Program-made: the position numbers and the translations under genes
Shown here: positions 1 to 14,600 of the stretch, piece after piece
Numbering within the stretch: the stretch's first letter is position 1
Layout of the letters: the number at the start of each line of letters is the position of its first letter
The notes under the pieces: generated by a model
Told to the model about the DNA's origin: nothing
Databases searched by the model: none
What the model saw: only the letters and a program-made list of their open reading frames with translations
From: Aptenodytes patagonicus
Taxonomy: Eukaryota; Chordata; Aves; Sphenisciformes; Spheniscidae
Assembly: GCF_965638725.1 (NCBI RefSeq)
Contig: NC_134950.1
Span: 137,383,636 to 137,447,635 of the forward strand
DNA length: 64,000 nt
Direction of reading: 5' to 3'

Positions 1-620
1 TCTCCTTTTGTTTATCCTTCCCTTGTCTCATTGTGCTATGTGCTATAAAAACAGTACAAAAGATGAGCTCATTAGGAGGGTTGGGCTGTGCTTTTCCTAG
101 TTGTTAAGATGATAGTCTGGGGCATTAAAGAATAGAGCTCCTTTCTCTGCCACAATAGTAGCCACCTCAGTAGAGCCACATCCACAAAAGGATTTTGGCC
201 TCATGGGATCCAAAGTCTTCAGTTAAATACATAGGCTCCATATACTGGTATACATAGGTATATCTGATCTGAACTCCTAAAACTCACCAAAGTGGCTGCC
301 AATTTTTGATAGTTCACAGTGAGAAATCCTGAGGAGAATGTATATTTCCATGTGTGGCTCTATGGAGTCCATCCACTGCTGGCAGTCACAGGCAGATGTT
401 AGAGCATGTATGGGTGCCTTTTTTTCCACAATGTGGAAATGGTACCACATTTTTCTTACCATGTGGGATGGTAGAAGTTATCCAGTATTCAGGTAAATTG
501 AGCCCACATATCATTTGGCTCTGATGAATTTGTTAACAAGCATGCCTGGAGGTGTAAAGGCCATCATGGCTTCTCCTGCTGAAGATGTTCTACTTGTGAA
601 AACTGAAGCTCGTTGGAGAC
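1..620. other. Intergenic, no gene seen
   Basis: AT-rich non-coding sequence. Short open frames on both strands overlap each other, have no recognisable protein motif and no splice-supported continuation. I see no promoter-like CpG content and no clear repeat in this part. Confidence 0.6.
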
Positions 621-695
621 TTGGTATCTTAGTGGTTAGAGCACTTACCCAGACTTCAGGGGAGAATTTGGTTTCATCCCTTCCTACAGTCAATG
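621..695 (+). repeat. tRNA-like SINE fragment (degenerate)
   Basis: The stretch reads like the internal promoter half of a tRNA-derived SINE: a D-arm-like segment, AGTGGTTAGAGCACTTACC (from 631), is followed about 25 bases later by a B-box-like segment, TTTGGTTTCATCCC. Amniote tRNA-SINEs carry this same order. No poly(A) tail or target duplication is visible, so it would be an old, decayed copy. A chance match cannot be excluded without a profile search. Confidence 0.4.
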
Positions 696-850
696 CCTGA
701 TGTAAAACATTTCATTACTTAAAATTGATTCCCAGGTGGATATGCTCGTTATAAGGCAGCAACGTCATGCTTCTTCCTGACCAAATGGATACTCATTAGT
801 CCGAGGGGATTAGTTTTAACAGGAAGGAGTCAGGCAACATACTCTACAGT

Positions 851-915
851 GAGGTATAGCTGGGTAGTTAGAGCATTCCCCAGGGAAATGCAGTTCAAAC
901 CTCTTCAAAGGGGAA
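851..915 (+). repeat. Second tRNA-like SINE fragment (degenerate)
   Basis: TATAGCTGGGTAGTTAGAGC (855-874) resembles the tRNA A-box/D-arm, and CAGTTCAAACCTC (891-903) resembles the B-box/T-arm, at tRNA-like spacing. It lies about 230 bases after the first tRNA-like segment and in the same orientation, so both may belong to one old composite element. It cannot be a functional tRNA gene: I can form no acceptor stem and no clear anticodon stem. Confidence 0.4.
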
Positions 916-929
916 GAGAAACGTATGTG

Positions 930-3900
930 CATTACCAATACCTTGATACCAATACATCAAAACACTATGTTCCTGGATAGGAGACTAGAAATACATGGTA
1001 CCTTGTTTTTGTTTTGTTTGGGTTTTTTAATGTGGGGTTCAACTCTCCTGGTAAGCTCTGAGGATGCCTGTTTGATTGAAATCTGCAAAACATAAAGGCA
1101 GAAAAATATTTCCTTTACCCAGGCTTTAAGATGTCTGTCAAGAATGAGGGGATCTATGTCCATGTGTTATTCTTACTCTGATAAAAGAACTGAAGCATAT
1201 GGTTGTCTAGGCTGCTGAGCAATAATCCAGCAGGGTTTTGAAGACATTATTCACGGGACCAGGTGGAGTCCGGGCACTGTGCATGTGTGGTTTAACACAA
1301 CTGCAAGACTGGAGTCAGACTTAACCTGGGACATGCATGATGCACTGGTAACATGAAGAGCTATAACGTCCTTGGCCACCCTGTGCCCCTAGATCTGTAC
1401 CTGGGGAAAGTCTGAAGAGGACTGCATTGCTTTCCTGAGGAGGCCCAGGTAAAATGGAAGGTAAAACGCATGAAAATAGGAGAGGAGGAAAAATGAGATA
1501 TTCATTATGTACAGAAAAAACCACAAAGATATTAACTAATGCACCTTTAAAAATTTTTTTTAGAAAATAATTTGATCTGTATTGAATTCATGTGTTATTC
1601 TCTTTTACCTTTAGACTTCTGCAATTTGGACAACTAGACAAAATCAAGAGTTTCATTTGAACCTGCATTTTAATCTGTATATATAGGTGCAACAAAAATA
1701 CAAAAAGCCTGTCCTGTGTGAGTGAAAGGGAAGTGAGGGGTTCCAGCCTATGTGTTCAAGTTTTGCTCTACGTGCACTTCCAGGTGGGTAGTGGTATCTG
1801 CTAGCAATTGGGAACTCAAGTTTCCAGTAAGGTTAGCAGTTGCAGTTGGAACAAGGTTGCTTTCTCTGTGAGCATCTGCCCAGACCCTTATTTCCCGAGA
1901 GATTTTGAAAGGATTTTGGCTTTTCTAGGTTTGGATAAGTTCTAAGCAGCTCTGGAGTAATGCTGATATCACGTATGTCAATACCCAAATGTCCTGAAAC
2001 AATTTTCCTCCATTGTTCTCATTTTTATTGAGAAAATCCTTTCCCCCTCCCCTTCTTTTTTTCCTGGAACTAACAAATACCAATTGTTCTCTGTTACTGA
2101 AAACAGAGGGGAGCAGGGTACTCTGCTTTCTATTATTTTGTTCATGTGGCTAAAATTTGCTATTAGATTTTTACTCATACAGAAGCAAGTGGCAATGTAA
2201 ATATTTCTTGTAATGATTCTAGGCAGATAGCTTGCCCCCTCAAAGTAGATATCGACTAAAATGCCCCTCCAAAAGTAAGCTTTTTGTCTGTAAAGAGGGA
2301 AGTCCTTGATTTAAACTTTTCTTCTGCTATGGAACTTTGAAATCAGTTACAGCAGAGATAAGAGCTGTACCCATTAATTTACTAGCTCTGTTAAGACAGA
2401 CTAGATATAACTATGCTTAAAATGTGTTGCTTTCCAAAAAGCAAACAATTTTTTTTTAATATTCTGGATTATTAGAAAGTGGTAATCCAATATAAGATAC
2501 ACAATACTCCAATTTTTGAGATCATCACCCTGGTATGTATGGAATGCCTTTTAATTTGGTAGTTCCCAGCACTCACTTTCAAAATCAGACAACTGTCTAA
2601 TGTGAACCAAGTATTTATTTTCTGTAATCCCAATATTAACACAGTTACCAAATTTGGAAACAGATAAGTTACAGAGGATCACTACCTCTTTTTAACTTCC
2701 TGAGTTCTGGATACTGCTCACAGTGAAAGTGATTCGGATCTGGAGACAAACCTCTCTTTGTATATTCATGTTTTCCTTCACATTGCATTACCTTCACATC
2801 TCCTCTGCAAGATTTCTCATAATTTGCAACTTAATGATAATGTAACATTGCACTTAAGAAATGCTAGTGTCCCTTGGGTATGGCTAGCTGGAGCCATCTC
2901 CTGTTCAGACAGTAAACAGACCGTGTTAATGACCATCCTTGTTAACTTAAACTTGGGTTTTAATTATTGCTTTGGAGTTGTTACCTTCTAACTTTCCAGG
3001 TGGGGATCCAAACCTTGGTGCATAGTCTTGTATATGAAATCTATAATTCTGGTGAGTGTATATCCCGGTTAGCAAACTTCATGCAAACTTTGGTCTCTAA
3101 AGATTAATATTGCAAACAAATACAGTTTTTAAACAGAGGTAACCAATTTCTGTATTCTTCAGATTTAATAAAAGGAGCATTTAAAAATCTAATTTAGGTA
3201 AACATTATTTTTTTCAACATAACAGATTTCTCCATTAGCATTAAATTATCTTGATTGAAGTATTTAGTTTATCTGTGCAGTAAAATTTGTGACTGTCTTG
3301 TGTTCCTTGTGGGAGAAAAAGATATAGTCTGATGCAGATATTTAAGGTGAACACCAAACTCTTTGTATATGATATCCAATAGAAAGTGTATCATATTTAA
3401 TTTAGAGACAAGGGCTGTTACTAAATTAGTGAATAAGACCTTTTTTACACATGATCAGAGTGAAGAATTACTTCAGAAATCTGAGCTAAGTAAATATTTA
3501 TTCAAAGAAAGTGACGGAGAGAACAAGTATAGATGTGGTCATGGAATCCTGATGCAGAAAATGATCTTCAGGTTCATTACTTTGTCATCAAGAATAAGAA
3601 AATTCCCGCAGTCCAGAATCCTTGTCCTTCTGGGCTGTTTCTTAACCAGCTAACCTTACCCTGGAGCGCAGAGGGGTTTTTCATTGCTTATAAGTGACCA
3701 AATTTCTCAGGTAGATAGGAAGCGCAAGCCAGCCAGAAGCACAGAAAATGTAGCAAACCACATATTTTCACAAAGGTGAGGGTAAAATGACTAGAAAGAA
3801 AATAAGATGAGCTCACGTAAAAACAAACCTCAGAACAGGTGACATATTTCCTATGATTACTGTCTGGGGTTCAGACACAAAGATGCAGAGACACCACAAT

Positions 3901-6900
3901 TGTACTTTTTTTTCTTATATATCAGGAAACCCTGAATTAGTTTTAAAGCTAACTTTATATAGCACTGGTTTAGGTGACTACAGCTGTATTTTAGGGATCC
4001 ATTCTGTCATACACCAAATCAGTCTCTAAGCACAAGGAATGGTTTTAAGGAGTTAGAAGATTTTTATGTTGAATTTGAATTGCTTATGTTTACCAGATAA
4101 CAATACAATGGGTATAATAGCTATGCAAAATGTAAGTATGATGGATCCAAGCCTCTCCAAATCATAAAATTTAGCAGAAATGTCACATCATCTCTGCAAA
4201 TACCATTCTGACTTGAGACTCCCTAGGAAACAGCACTCTTACACTGCATACAGCTAGGGACAACTGAAGGAATAGAATACACAATAATCCTTCTGATTAA
4301 ATTATTTATGAATTGTGCTTATGAATGACTCTTCAACTTGGATCAAGACAGCTGGAGTTCAGAATTTTAATTTAATAATTTTGCACAGTTCTGGCTTCCA
4401 TCACTTAATGCAAATAACTATTTCAAATTCACATTTTCATCTCTCTCCTTGGCTGTGAGAGTTAAGCAGTCGTGACTCCACTAGCATATATGGGGAGCAC
4501 ATAGTTGATATTTGAGGGGAAAATTACTGTTGAAGGACCTGTGAACATCAGCAGTCTCCTACCAGCAGTGGCTGTGTTAGTCTTAATGCAGTCTTATAGA
4601 TCCGTTGCAAAACTTGACCAGTATTTGGAAAAGTTTGCCGAGATTGTTGGGTTCAAGGTGCTTTAGACCTACAAAGAAAATCCTGCACATGGAATATTTT
4701 TTTTGTTTTGTTTTGCTTGAATGGGCAGATATCCATTGAAATGTTCATTAAAAAAAAGTCATTTTGGGGTGGAGACCATGTATGTAAATTTTAAAGTACC
4801 GAATATTTTTTTGTTCATAATGAAGTGAACATAGAGCTGTGGCACCTTTATACAGCAGCTACTTTTAGAAATAATATATGTACACATGTTTAAAAATTTC
4901 ACTGCTAGTAATTGACAAAAAATTACATGAATTTATGATATCATGGGGAACAGTACTTTAAAGTTTTCTTGCTATAGATCATTTCAATTACGTTCTTGTG
5001 AAGCGTGCCATGTCTGTATCTCTTTATCACACTTCAAAAGGAGATTTTAATATGAGGGAAGTTGAAATTCAGAATGTTTAACTGGGTCAGTAGGGTGTCC
5101 TTGTGTACGAAATAAGCAGCGCACCTCACTGATAGATACAAATGGGGTTCATCAGAGATGCATTCCTGAAACAAGTGCCTGGCTGCTTCCCTGGCAGCGG
5201 CAAGAACAGGTGCCCCTGAAGGCCCTTGTAGTAGTTCTGTCCATACTGCTGCAAGGCTCCAAAATTAGCTGTGCAGGGTCTCTTTCTGGAAAATTTCTGT
5301 CATGTGGACTAGTTAAGGAATTTTTCTGCTGATATTTGGGGGACTAGTTCACTAGATGCCTGAAACACTAGACACCAGTCAGCTTGCACCCCAACATATC
5401 TGTAGAATCTGGGGAGGCCGTATCAAAGCAGCCCGAGCCTTGGGCCTCACGGATCAGCAACTGAACACTTTCTCATTTACTCTCTGTTTTCCTGTCCTCT
5501 CCTTGCATTGTGCAGCATATTTTTGCCCTGCTTTTTAAAGGGATTACCTATACTGATTTTCATTTTCTCCTTGACGTGGCTGCAAAATACATGGATCCAT
5601 ATGAAGAAAGTGCTCCTGGGTTGAAATGAGACCTGTTCTATTATTTTTGATGGACACTAGCTTTTCTTTCAAGAAGAGACAAGTAGAGCTGATGATCACA
5701 CAGGATTTTTGTGAACAAGATCCCATGTCTGGGTTAACTTCTGTTTGGGGGCTGTTGGTGAAACCATCCCAAGCACTACCCTGCTAACCACTCTGTATTG
5801 AAAGCCTGTGCTCAGTGAGGAGGGGAAAAAGAAAATAAATTTTTAAAAATTATGTTTATTACTTGCATAACATTTTCACAGGAATGTTAAAAGGGAGCAC
5901 AGCAGCCATTTTGACTCTCTCACAAGGCCACCCCTGCATCTGCTCAGCTGTGTATTTGCTAGAAAATGAAGAGCAGTTAAGAGACTACCGGTGCTTTGCA
6001 GCTATTCTGTTTTGCTCATAGGTTTATGCGTTCTTAATTTGGAAACAAAGCTATTATACTTCAGATGGTGTTATGGCTTTGATAAAGGAAGCAACACGAT
6101 AGATTAAAATACCCTCCTTTCAGGCATTGCAAATTGCCAAAGCAGTTGTATTTAGGCTCAGTGGGTCATTTATCTTCAAACTACACAGCTGACTCAGCAC
6201 TTGGGTGGGTTGAGAAGTAAGCGGTTTTGACATTTAGCAGCCCAAGGCTTCTTTTCTCCTTGAGAGACTTGCATGTCAGCTATGTTAGGTTTTGTCTGCT
6301 GCTACTCTTTTGAAGCAGATGGTAAAACCTCACCTCAGCTGGGTGGCTGGGACCCTTGCAGCATTTAGCAAGGCTAACCAATTGAATTATAACTGACTGT
6401 GCCTGCGGGTATCGAGTAGCATATGATTTATGATTATGGTGTTTTAAATATAGTCTGTGGAAGGTACCAGAATGTAGCACTGAATCTATTTTGAAAAATC
6501 CAGAGGAAAAAAACAATCACTCACAGAAAACCAAACAGAATAGTTTAGAATGAGATAAGGTCCCTTCCATTACAAACAGCTCCATCGTAAGCATTTTGTC
6601 TATTGTAGCTGTGCTCCTGCATACATTCAGCCTGCATGTTTAGTCTTCATTGTATCTTGAAATTATTTAAACGTAAGATTTGCACTGAATGTAGCTCTTT
6701 GCTGTAATACGTGCGGTTTAGGAGATGCAGATTTCAAAGCTGGAGTCTGTATAGATGCTGAAGTGATAAGCTTGAAATAGCAGAGTACATTCAATGAGGT
6801 TATTGCATCGGCACCTCAGCACGCACTTCTGTTCAGTTAGGCATAAAGCCTGAGGGTAAAGTAATGACCATTGTGGGATCAGCAGTTCTATTTTTAGACT

Positions 6901-9900
6901 GCTCTTTTCCAAACCTCATCCTCTTACAACACAATATTTTCTAAACTGGAAATAGTACATCCCAAACAATCTGAATAACTAAAGATCATAAGTATTCATG
7001 CTGCAACATAACAGCAATATATGCGCATCTTTCTTAAAAGAACACCCCTTGAAATGAAGTGAAAATGTGTTTATTCATAATGAATGTCTCCAGAAAAATG
7101 CCTGGCAAGGGATACCTTACTTTCAGCTGTTTATAATCCTGCTTAATTATGCCCCTGCTGAAACTGGGAAATGTTGTAGAGAAAAGTGATTAGGAGAAGC
7201 TGAGCATTTGCTGCAAGGTACTATTGTGAATATAATAAAAATGCTGCCAGTACCTCAATAAAGAGTGTTTAGTAATATACAAGATCTAATCCAAGGTGTA
7301 CCTTGCAAATGACATTTTTAGTTGCATGTTCTACATTTCCTTTGCATTGGCAGAAGACAGCTGAGGTCTGCAACCTTACAAGAAGAATATAGCAAATGTT
7401 TTTCTGAAAATAACATAGAGGACAAGTATAGCCATTTTTAGTTCACAAACCATTGGTGAATGTGTTGAAATATGTGTTCAGTTTTTCTGAACACTCTGAT
7501 GAAATGTGCTTGTTAGGTAGTGAGCTTCTCAGGAGGGGAGCATGCTGTATGTCCTCGCATAGCATATGACGGGCATTACCAGAAGATAAAAATTTGTCTG
7601 CAATCAACTACTTACTATATGTTATTCATGAGCATCCACCAGTGGCACCATGGGTTTAATGGTGTATGTTATCTTCTTATTGTTTCTCTTTCCTGCTGGG
7701 ATAACCGAAGTTTCATAAATCTGAAACTTCTAAGAACGTTTTGGGAATGCAGAGTTCTTTAACTGTATTTCATGAAGTCTGCTGTCAATTCAGATTTATT
7801 CATGAATATTTGCTCACGTTAACATTTGTTAGTAAGCATGCAATAAAGTGTTAAGAAAACTGTATGGTTTGCAGGTGTAAGCAAAGCAAACTAAAAATGT
7901 CAACAGTATTTTTGGCAATACTTTCCCTTATTTCCTACACGTATTCTGCTTTGACAACCTGCTCAAACATGTTTTCTTTTTCCTGAGGGTAAAGAAAGCA
8001 GGCAAATGCAGATACCTTGCTTAGCATGCTATTCACACTCTCTGAACACATATATATACTTTATGGGGGCCCTTATATTTCTTTTCTTGGAACAGACAGC
8101 AAAATTCTCACTTTTGAAAATGAGGTCTCAAAAATTGTAATGTACCACAAGCAGAGCAGAGCAGAGGAGAGAATAGAAAGGCAGCCTTTCTTCCCCCACC
8201 AGCCTCCCCCAAAAATTCTCTGTCCATCTGACCAGGCAAAAACTTAGCTAACCACAGCTTAGCACTCAGTTTGACCCTGAATGTGTGAGGACCTTGCTCC
8301 ACCAGACAACCAATTTCTTGCTACTGGAAGAAGCATAGCTGCCTCCAGCCAAAATCTCATCTGTAGTTATGTCCTGCCTGTGATGCTTTGCAGCAGGAGC
8401 TGGCCTGAGATGCATATACAGACCTGGAGTCCTCATAATGGTGATTGCAGATCAGTTTTTGGTTTTGATCTTCCAGGAATATTAGAGAAAACTCAGACAG
8501 AAAGATTCCCAAAGAATGTGCTGCAATAAAGCATCTTACTAGCTGTGCTAAAGCTTAAATCACAGTATTTCTGCTGATGGAAATATTGTATAAACAAAAG
8601 TCAGCTATTTACAGCGATCAAAGAAACACATTTTGTGGTTGCATCTAACCAAATATTTTCTCTAAAAGGCAAACAGTTTGCCTGTTAAAGGACATGAGTG
8701 GAGACTGCTTAAAGGAAACAGAACATACTTGCTCGTATTTCTAGAGGGCTAAACAGCCCTTCCCGTGAAGTGTGAAGTGCCATTTAAGAACTGAGATATT
8801 GAACTGTTCTTCTTATTCCTCCAAGTTGTTGGTTTCAGAGGACCGTTACAAATGGTTAATTTTAAAATTGAAAAATTATGAGGCAGCCCCACATCAGTAT
8901 TTTAGAGAAGCTGAAACAGCATTGAAACTTGGAATATGTCTGAATTTTCACCAGATGGGGACATACAAGACTTCAGAGGTCCTTTTGTAGCATACAACAG
9001 TGAAACATCTTACAAGGGAATCACAGGTTATTCTGAATTTAAGCAAGGGTCTTAAAGAACTAGATTTATACAGGTGTCATGGGTGTTATGGGCCTCTGGA
9101 GGACAGAGAATTTGTTACGTTGTGGCACTGTACTCTTCATCAAGGATGGGATAACACTATGGTAATGATAGAAAGCTTTTTTTTTAAGCACCAATTTAAT
9201 GAACTGTGTATACACATATATACATACAAAGCTCACTGGGCCATGGAATTTTTTTGATTCCTTCCATTTCATCAGTTATGTTTCTCCTAAGTCCTGATTA
9301 GTTTCAAGAGATAAACAACACTATAGTCAAATAATTTTTTCATTTCTTCCAGGAAGTTAAATTTTCATTACCACTTGTTGGCCTTGCTGGTTTGGGGGTT
9401 TTTGCTTTTTTACTCAATTCTGTAAAGCTGGATCTAGTGCAAGCTTCCACAGACATGAAAGAACCTACCCTGAAGGCACAGAGCACAGAGGCTATGGGTA
9501 CGCTGCCCTTGGTAGGGTCTTGTCTGTGATGTCAAACCCTCAAGGTTTTTGAGGTAGACAAGTCATGTTTTTCCTGCAGGTGGTGGTACAGGTGGCTGCT
9601 GTATACCATGTCCATTGTTCCATAACTATCTTAACCTTTACCCATAATTATATTATATCCTACATGCAACCTTTCTGCCTCCCTGGTAGTGGGTGCCCAC
9701 AGCGTGCTGTAAGGTCCAAGCCTGAGCTAAGCCCTCTTTGCTGCTCGTGGCTGTGGGGCGGATTCGAACAAATAAACACTCTCATGGCCATCATCACCCC
9801 ATGGGATGGGGCAAGGCTGGGCAGAGCTTGAGCTCTACATCACCCTCAGGGATGGAGAGGGAGGGGGTGGCCTGCTGTGACCTGCTGCTCTTAATCTCTT

Positions 9901-11700
9901 GCAAATGTAACTGTGAAAATTTGACTCGTTCCAGTCTCTCCGCTGAGCTGTGGTTTTGGCAGTATAAGAAAAGTACCCACCGCATTCATGGAGAGCAGAG
10001 TAGGGTGGCTGTGATACTTAGAAGAGATGTTCAGAAAGGATAATGGACAATGATTGACACCTCTTCTAGTGCTAGAGGAGGATCCACAGGAAAAAACAAA
10101 CAACCAAAAAACCCTATTCATTTTAGGAGGGAGAGAAATATGGCCCAGGCTAACAGGCAAAATGGTTCTTACAAGCAGAATTTGACCACTGAAACTAAAA
10201 TCAGCCTTATTTTATATTAATCAGACCATTTAGGAAATTATTCCTGCTAACTGTTCTTTCCCACTTATGTTATGTCAGAGTACAGTCTACAAGAAAGAAA
10301 TAACACTTTTATTAATTGCAAGAAATTCTGCAATCAGGTAGTGCATTATGCAAGTTATAATGTTAAGTGCTAAAGCACATAATTTCTTATGGCATCTATA
10401 AATTACCTACAGATTCTTTTTTTTTTTCTCCTTCAGCTCCTAAAATACCTTTTAAACTTTCAGTTAAACTATCTGTGTTCTGTACCCCTTTCTTTTGTGT
10501 TACTCTCTTCTGTCATGGTTTCTTTTTCTACATTTCACTGGTGCAGGATCATGTTGTTTGCCACTCCTGCTCAGACGCTTGGTTTGACAAAACAGACTTG
10601 CTTAAGTGTAAGTTAAAGGGCTTGACTGGGCTCTGTAGTCTTCCGGAGGATACTCTGACTAAAGTGTCTATTTTAGCGTAACAATTGAGTAATACAGATG
10701 TTTGTATTTTAATTGAAGCACACATTTTTCATTTAAAGAATGTGAACAAATAGATGTGAATATCCTTAAGAATAGTAGTGCACCAGAGTTGTTATGCTAG
10801 TGAAGGTAAAAATGTTGTCCCTTTAAAGCATTTCAGAGTTTGAGTCTGACTGGTATCTAATTAATGCAAAGCAAAGACTCAAAATCAAGATGCAGTGAAG
10901 AAATATCAGAACCATTTTGTGCTTGATACGTAAAAAGAAACCACCTGGATCATTCAGACATGGAGCTTGTCTGGGACACAGCGCTGTTCACTGCAGGAAT
11001 CTGGAGATGGTCTGCTCCTCAGTCTCGCAGGGAAGAGAGATTTATGTTTAGCTATAGTAGTTCACTCTTGTATTACCTGACTGCTATTTAGATACAAATC
11101 ACAGAAAACAAAGTTAAGAGGGACTATGAGACCTCCTCTTCATGAGCAAGGCAGTGTCTGTTGTTTTCCTGCATAGACTCTTGCCCCTTTTTCCCTCCCT
11201 CCCCCAGTAAAAGAGAGACAACAGTATCATCTCAAGAATCTGTTTTGGTAATTAGCTATGCAAACCATGGAAAAGTTTTCTTAGTGTCTAACCTAAATCT
11301 TCCTTGCTGCACTTGAATCCAGTGCTTATTTGTTGTATTTGTAGCTTATTCCTCTTCTTTTTACAGCTACCTTTTATTATTTTGAAAACTGTTACCTTGC
11401 TAATAAAGCCATGGCAGATAAGGGAGGTACTGTAAGGTATTCTCCACACGCAGACAGGATGGCTAAGGAAGAGAGAGAAAAGACAAGCAGAATACAAGCG
11501 GGAGCTGCTGTGATACATGTAGCCAGTTTATATCTTCAAACCTTTTCTTGATAGAAGTGGTATGTGCTAGTAGTACATGACAGCTGCTCTCGGTTGGCAG
11601 TGGGGTTATCCAAAGGGTCTGGACAGGTACTGCTAGGAGCTGGCAGATTATACTTAGTATTCTGCTTGAAGGAATCACTTCTTAAAAGCAAGCCTCTTCT
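930..11700. other. Intergenic, no gene seen
   Basis: About 10.8 kb of AT-rich sequence with homopolymer T runs and scattered short open frames of at most about 104 codons on either strand. None shows a known domain, a codon pattern unlike its surroundings, or splice-linked partners. There is no CR1 tail and no convincing LTR boundary. A small imperfect hairpin, CCTCTTCTAG / CTAGAGGAGG, lies near 10060-10082. In human the matching interval upstream of TMEM196 is a long non-coding gap, so absence of a gene is expected. Confidence 0.55.
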
Positions 11701-11739
11701 CTGTTCTTCAGTTTGGTGGTAGGGAACAAACAACATAAA

Positions 11740-14600
11740 CATTTAGGATTAGGGTTAGGTCTAGAATAAGGGTTTGCCTTGGAATGCCGGGAAAGATGAA
11801 CTGCAGTTACTGCTGGGTTTCCATAAGTTTGCTTCCCTAATATTACAGCAGGTTCTGCAAGGGGAAAGGAAAACATGATACCATTTGTTTGGACAAGAGC
11901 AAGAGCTCTTGGTTAGGGACACAGTAATGTTTGGAAATAGAGGGAGGGCTGAACTGTAGTGTAGTTAGGTTTGCTAACCTGTCTTAAAGGACCTAAAACT
12001 TGATGGACTTGATTTATTTCTCTAGAATTAAGTCCAATACTATTTTTATAATCCTAGATCAGGATATAAAATTCCAGGATACTGCTTTAGAAGTTAATGA
12101 TGTGTGTAGCAGTCTTTTGCTCTAGAGTTAATTATTTCCAGTTAAGGTTAAAATGAAGGTACAAAAATCAAGGGGGTGCTAAGCTGCAATTATTGCTGTG
12201 TTTGGAAAGGCTTGGAAGGTAGTGACACTCTTTGACCACTTGTATTTCCAAAAATAAAGCCTATTCTTGAACATAAAGCCTTGGCTTTGCATGCGAAACG
12301 TGCATTACCAGAGACCACACATGGTATGTTCCCCAACGTTCTAAAGCAATCAGTCTGACAGGGCCAATCTAAAGACCAGTTAGCTAAAGCCAGCACTGAT
12401 TACAGTTAGGCCTTTCTGCATTTCTGAGTCCTAACCCTGACTTTAGCCGTGAATTTATACTAGGACAAGTGATGGCCACTGCATGAAGCTCAGTATAGAA
12501 TCCTAGCTCTTTACATTTGTGTACGTTATTCTGGAAACAGAAAGTCTGAGCAGCTTCTGTTACTGTGGGACTTTGACACATTAATTGACCTAGGCTTATG
12601 GCTGGTTCCTTTAGGATCTAGAGGAATGTAATAAATTCTGGATATTTCCAGGGTATTTTGCCTGGATTCCAACGTGTATACAAGATAGGTTTCTAATGGT
12701 GGTGTGGTTGCAAGGGTTAGAATTTGGTTAGGATTCTGAAATGTAGAAATTTCTGAGCTGTAGTCAATTCTGGGTTTAGAAATGTTCACTAACATAGCCT
12801 TGTACGCGAAAAGAAGTAATATGCTAAGTGACTTTCCATCACTTCCATTATATTGCACCTGAGTTAAATCTGGAGTTTGGGATAAAGAATGCCAAGAGAT
12901 CAGGGTTCATTTTAATATTGTGATTAGAAAACATGGCTGGGCTAAATTTAAGGCAGTATTATTTGAACCTAAGAGATTTTGTTGAAATTTTTGAGCTACC
13001 TTTCAGTCCTTGGCATGAATTAGGATTGGATATAAGAAAATGTCAGGTTTGTTACCTGCTGCCATTTTGGAACCACTGCTTTTGAGAGAATAAGTGGATA
13101 GTCCATATCAATTATTTGGGGTGGGACTCAGTTTGAGATTAAAGTGCCTGAATTTAGGCATTTAAGTATACGTGACCGCCTGTGAGCAAGATGCCTAACC
13201 TGCTTTTTGTAGTCAATAGAGGTCCAGTTAATAAGTGATTAATCTGAGATTTAACCCCTAGTGAATAGTCTCAGAAGTGATTATAATTTTCAGGAGCAAG
13301 AGACCCCTTGGTTCATTTAGGTTTAGGATTTGATTTGGGTATGGCTAGGGATGGGGTACCGCCATGCAGTAAATAATTTAATCTCAGTTTGTTCCCCTAG
13401 TTCAAAATTGAGCTGCTGCTTTAGTTGATCACCAGAACTTTTTTCCTTGCACTTTCTAAACCTATAACCTATGCTTGATGTTAAGATAAAACTCAGCGTG
13501 TTCATCAGGCACTTAATGCAAACAGCAGTACAACTAGGTTAGCAATATTTTTCAAATCACAGGCTGACTACTGTTCAGCTTTCCCTGTATGTATGAACTT
13601 ATTTCAAACCCTAATCCTAATAATTTACTTAACATTGGGCTGCAAGAGGTAGACATTCACTATTCACTATGTTTTTATAGACCCTAACAGAGCCAAGGCT
13701 AAAAATAAGTTGAAAAACCTATTTATACTAAGAATTAACTGCAGATTTGTCCTCTCTGAAATTCTAAACCTGAGGCTCTGATCCCACTCCTCTGCTTGAC
13801 AGCAATAGACTGTCACTGCTGTCAGCTCTCTTACCTCCTAACAGGACCACTCCTAAAAATAAGCTGTTGAACCTTCAGAAACACAGTGGGTGAGCCCTCC
13901 ATTGACTTCCAAAGCTTAATTTTAATCTCTAAGTTTGCCTCTTTAGAGTTATGGACTGTTCATATCGGATCTTGAGAGTATATGAAGCTTTGCAGCCTAA
14001 AACAGCCGACTCCTCACTAGAAAATGTAACATAATGTAACATATTTCCAAGGTCCTAATCGGAGAGTCTGTAACACCAGGTTGCCAGAATTTCCTGAGTT
14101 TATATACATAAGCTGAAACGCTAAGACACCGGTCTGTTAGAGACCAAAGTTCAATATGCTTGTTTAAGCCCCAGTGGAACCAGACACAAGTCAGGTTACC
14201 ATAGCCCTTCTGATCTCAGTATTGCCCACAACCCCTAACTCCCTTTATTTCCAAGCACCCACCTAGCCCTAGTTTGCACCTTAAAGAATATGGCGTTGTG
14301 GGCTAAAAGTCAGCATTTTCCCCTAGTTCTCTAAGGAATTAGCTCTCACTCTAGACTGGCAAACCTGCTTGAAGTTAGCTCCTTTATTAACTCTAGTTCA
14401 CAAGCCTGTTTTGAAACTCAAACCTTAACCTTCATATTAACCCCAGCCTCAGTCTTATATTTAACTGCAGAGCACTGACCAAAACTCAGCATGTTCCTTC
14501 TAATCCTGTCACAAATTTAGGTCAGCTAACTTTTCCCAAATCACTATTAAGCATGGATTGTGAGGCCCTCTCTGTTCAAACTCCTAACTCTAACAATATT
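11740..14600. other. Non-coding tract with telomere-like motifs that switch strand
   Basis: No gene is seen. In the left part the + strand carries G-rich telomere-like words: TTAGGATTAGGGTTAGGT at 11743-11760, GGTTAGGG at 11911, AGGGTTAG and GGTTAGGA at 12713-12733, and TTTAGGTTTAGG at 13316-13327. In the right part the + strand carries the complementary C-rich words: AAACCCTAATCCTAA at 13606-13620, ACCCTAAC near 13681, CCCCTAACTCCC near 14233, and CCTTAACC near 14426. The switch falls near 13.4-13.6 kb; one C-rich exception, CCTAACCC, lies near 12431. Around 13140-13220 the paired words TTTAGGCATTTAA and GATGCCTAA resemble an old sauropsid palindromic repeat. Confidence 0.4.
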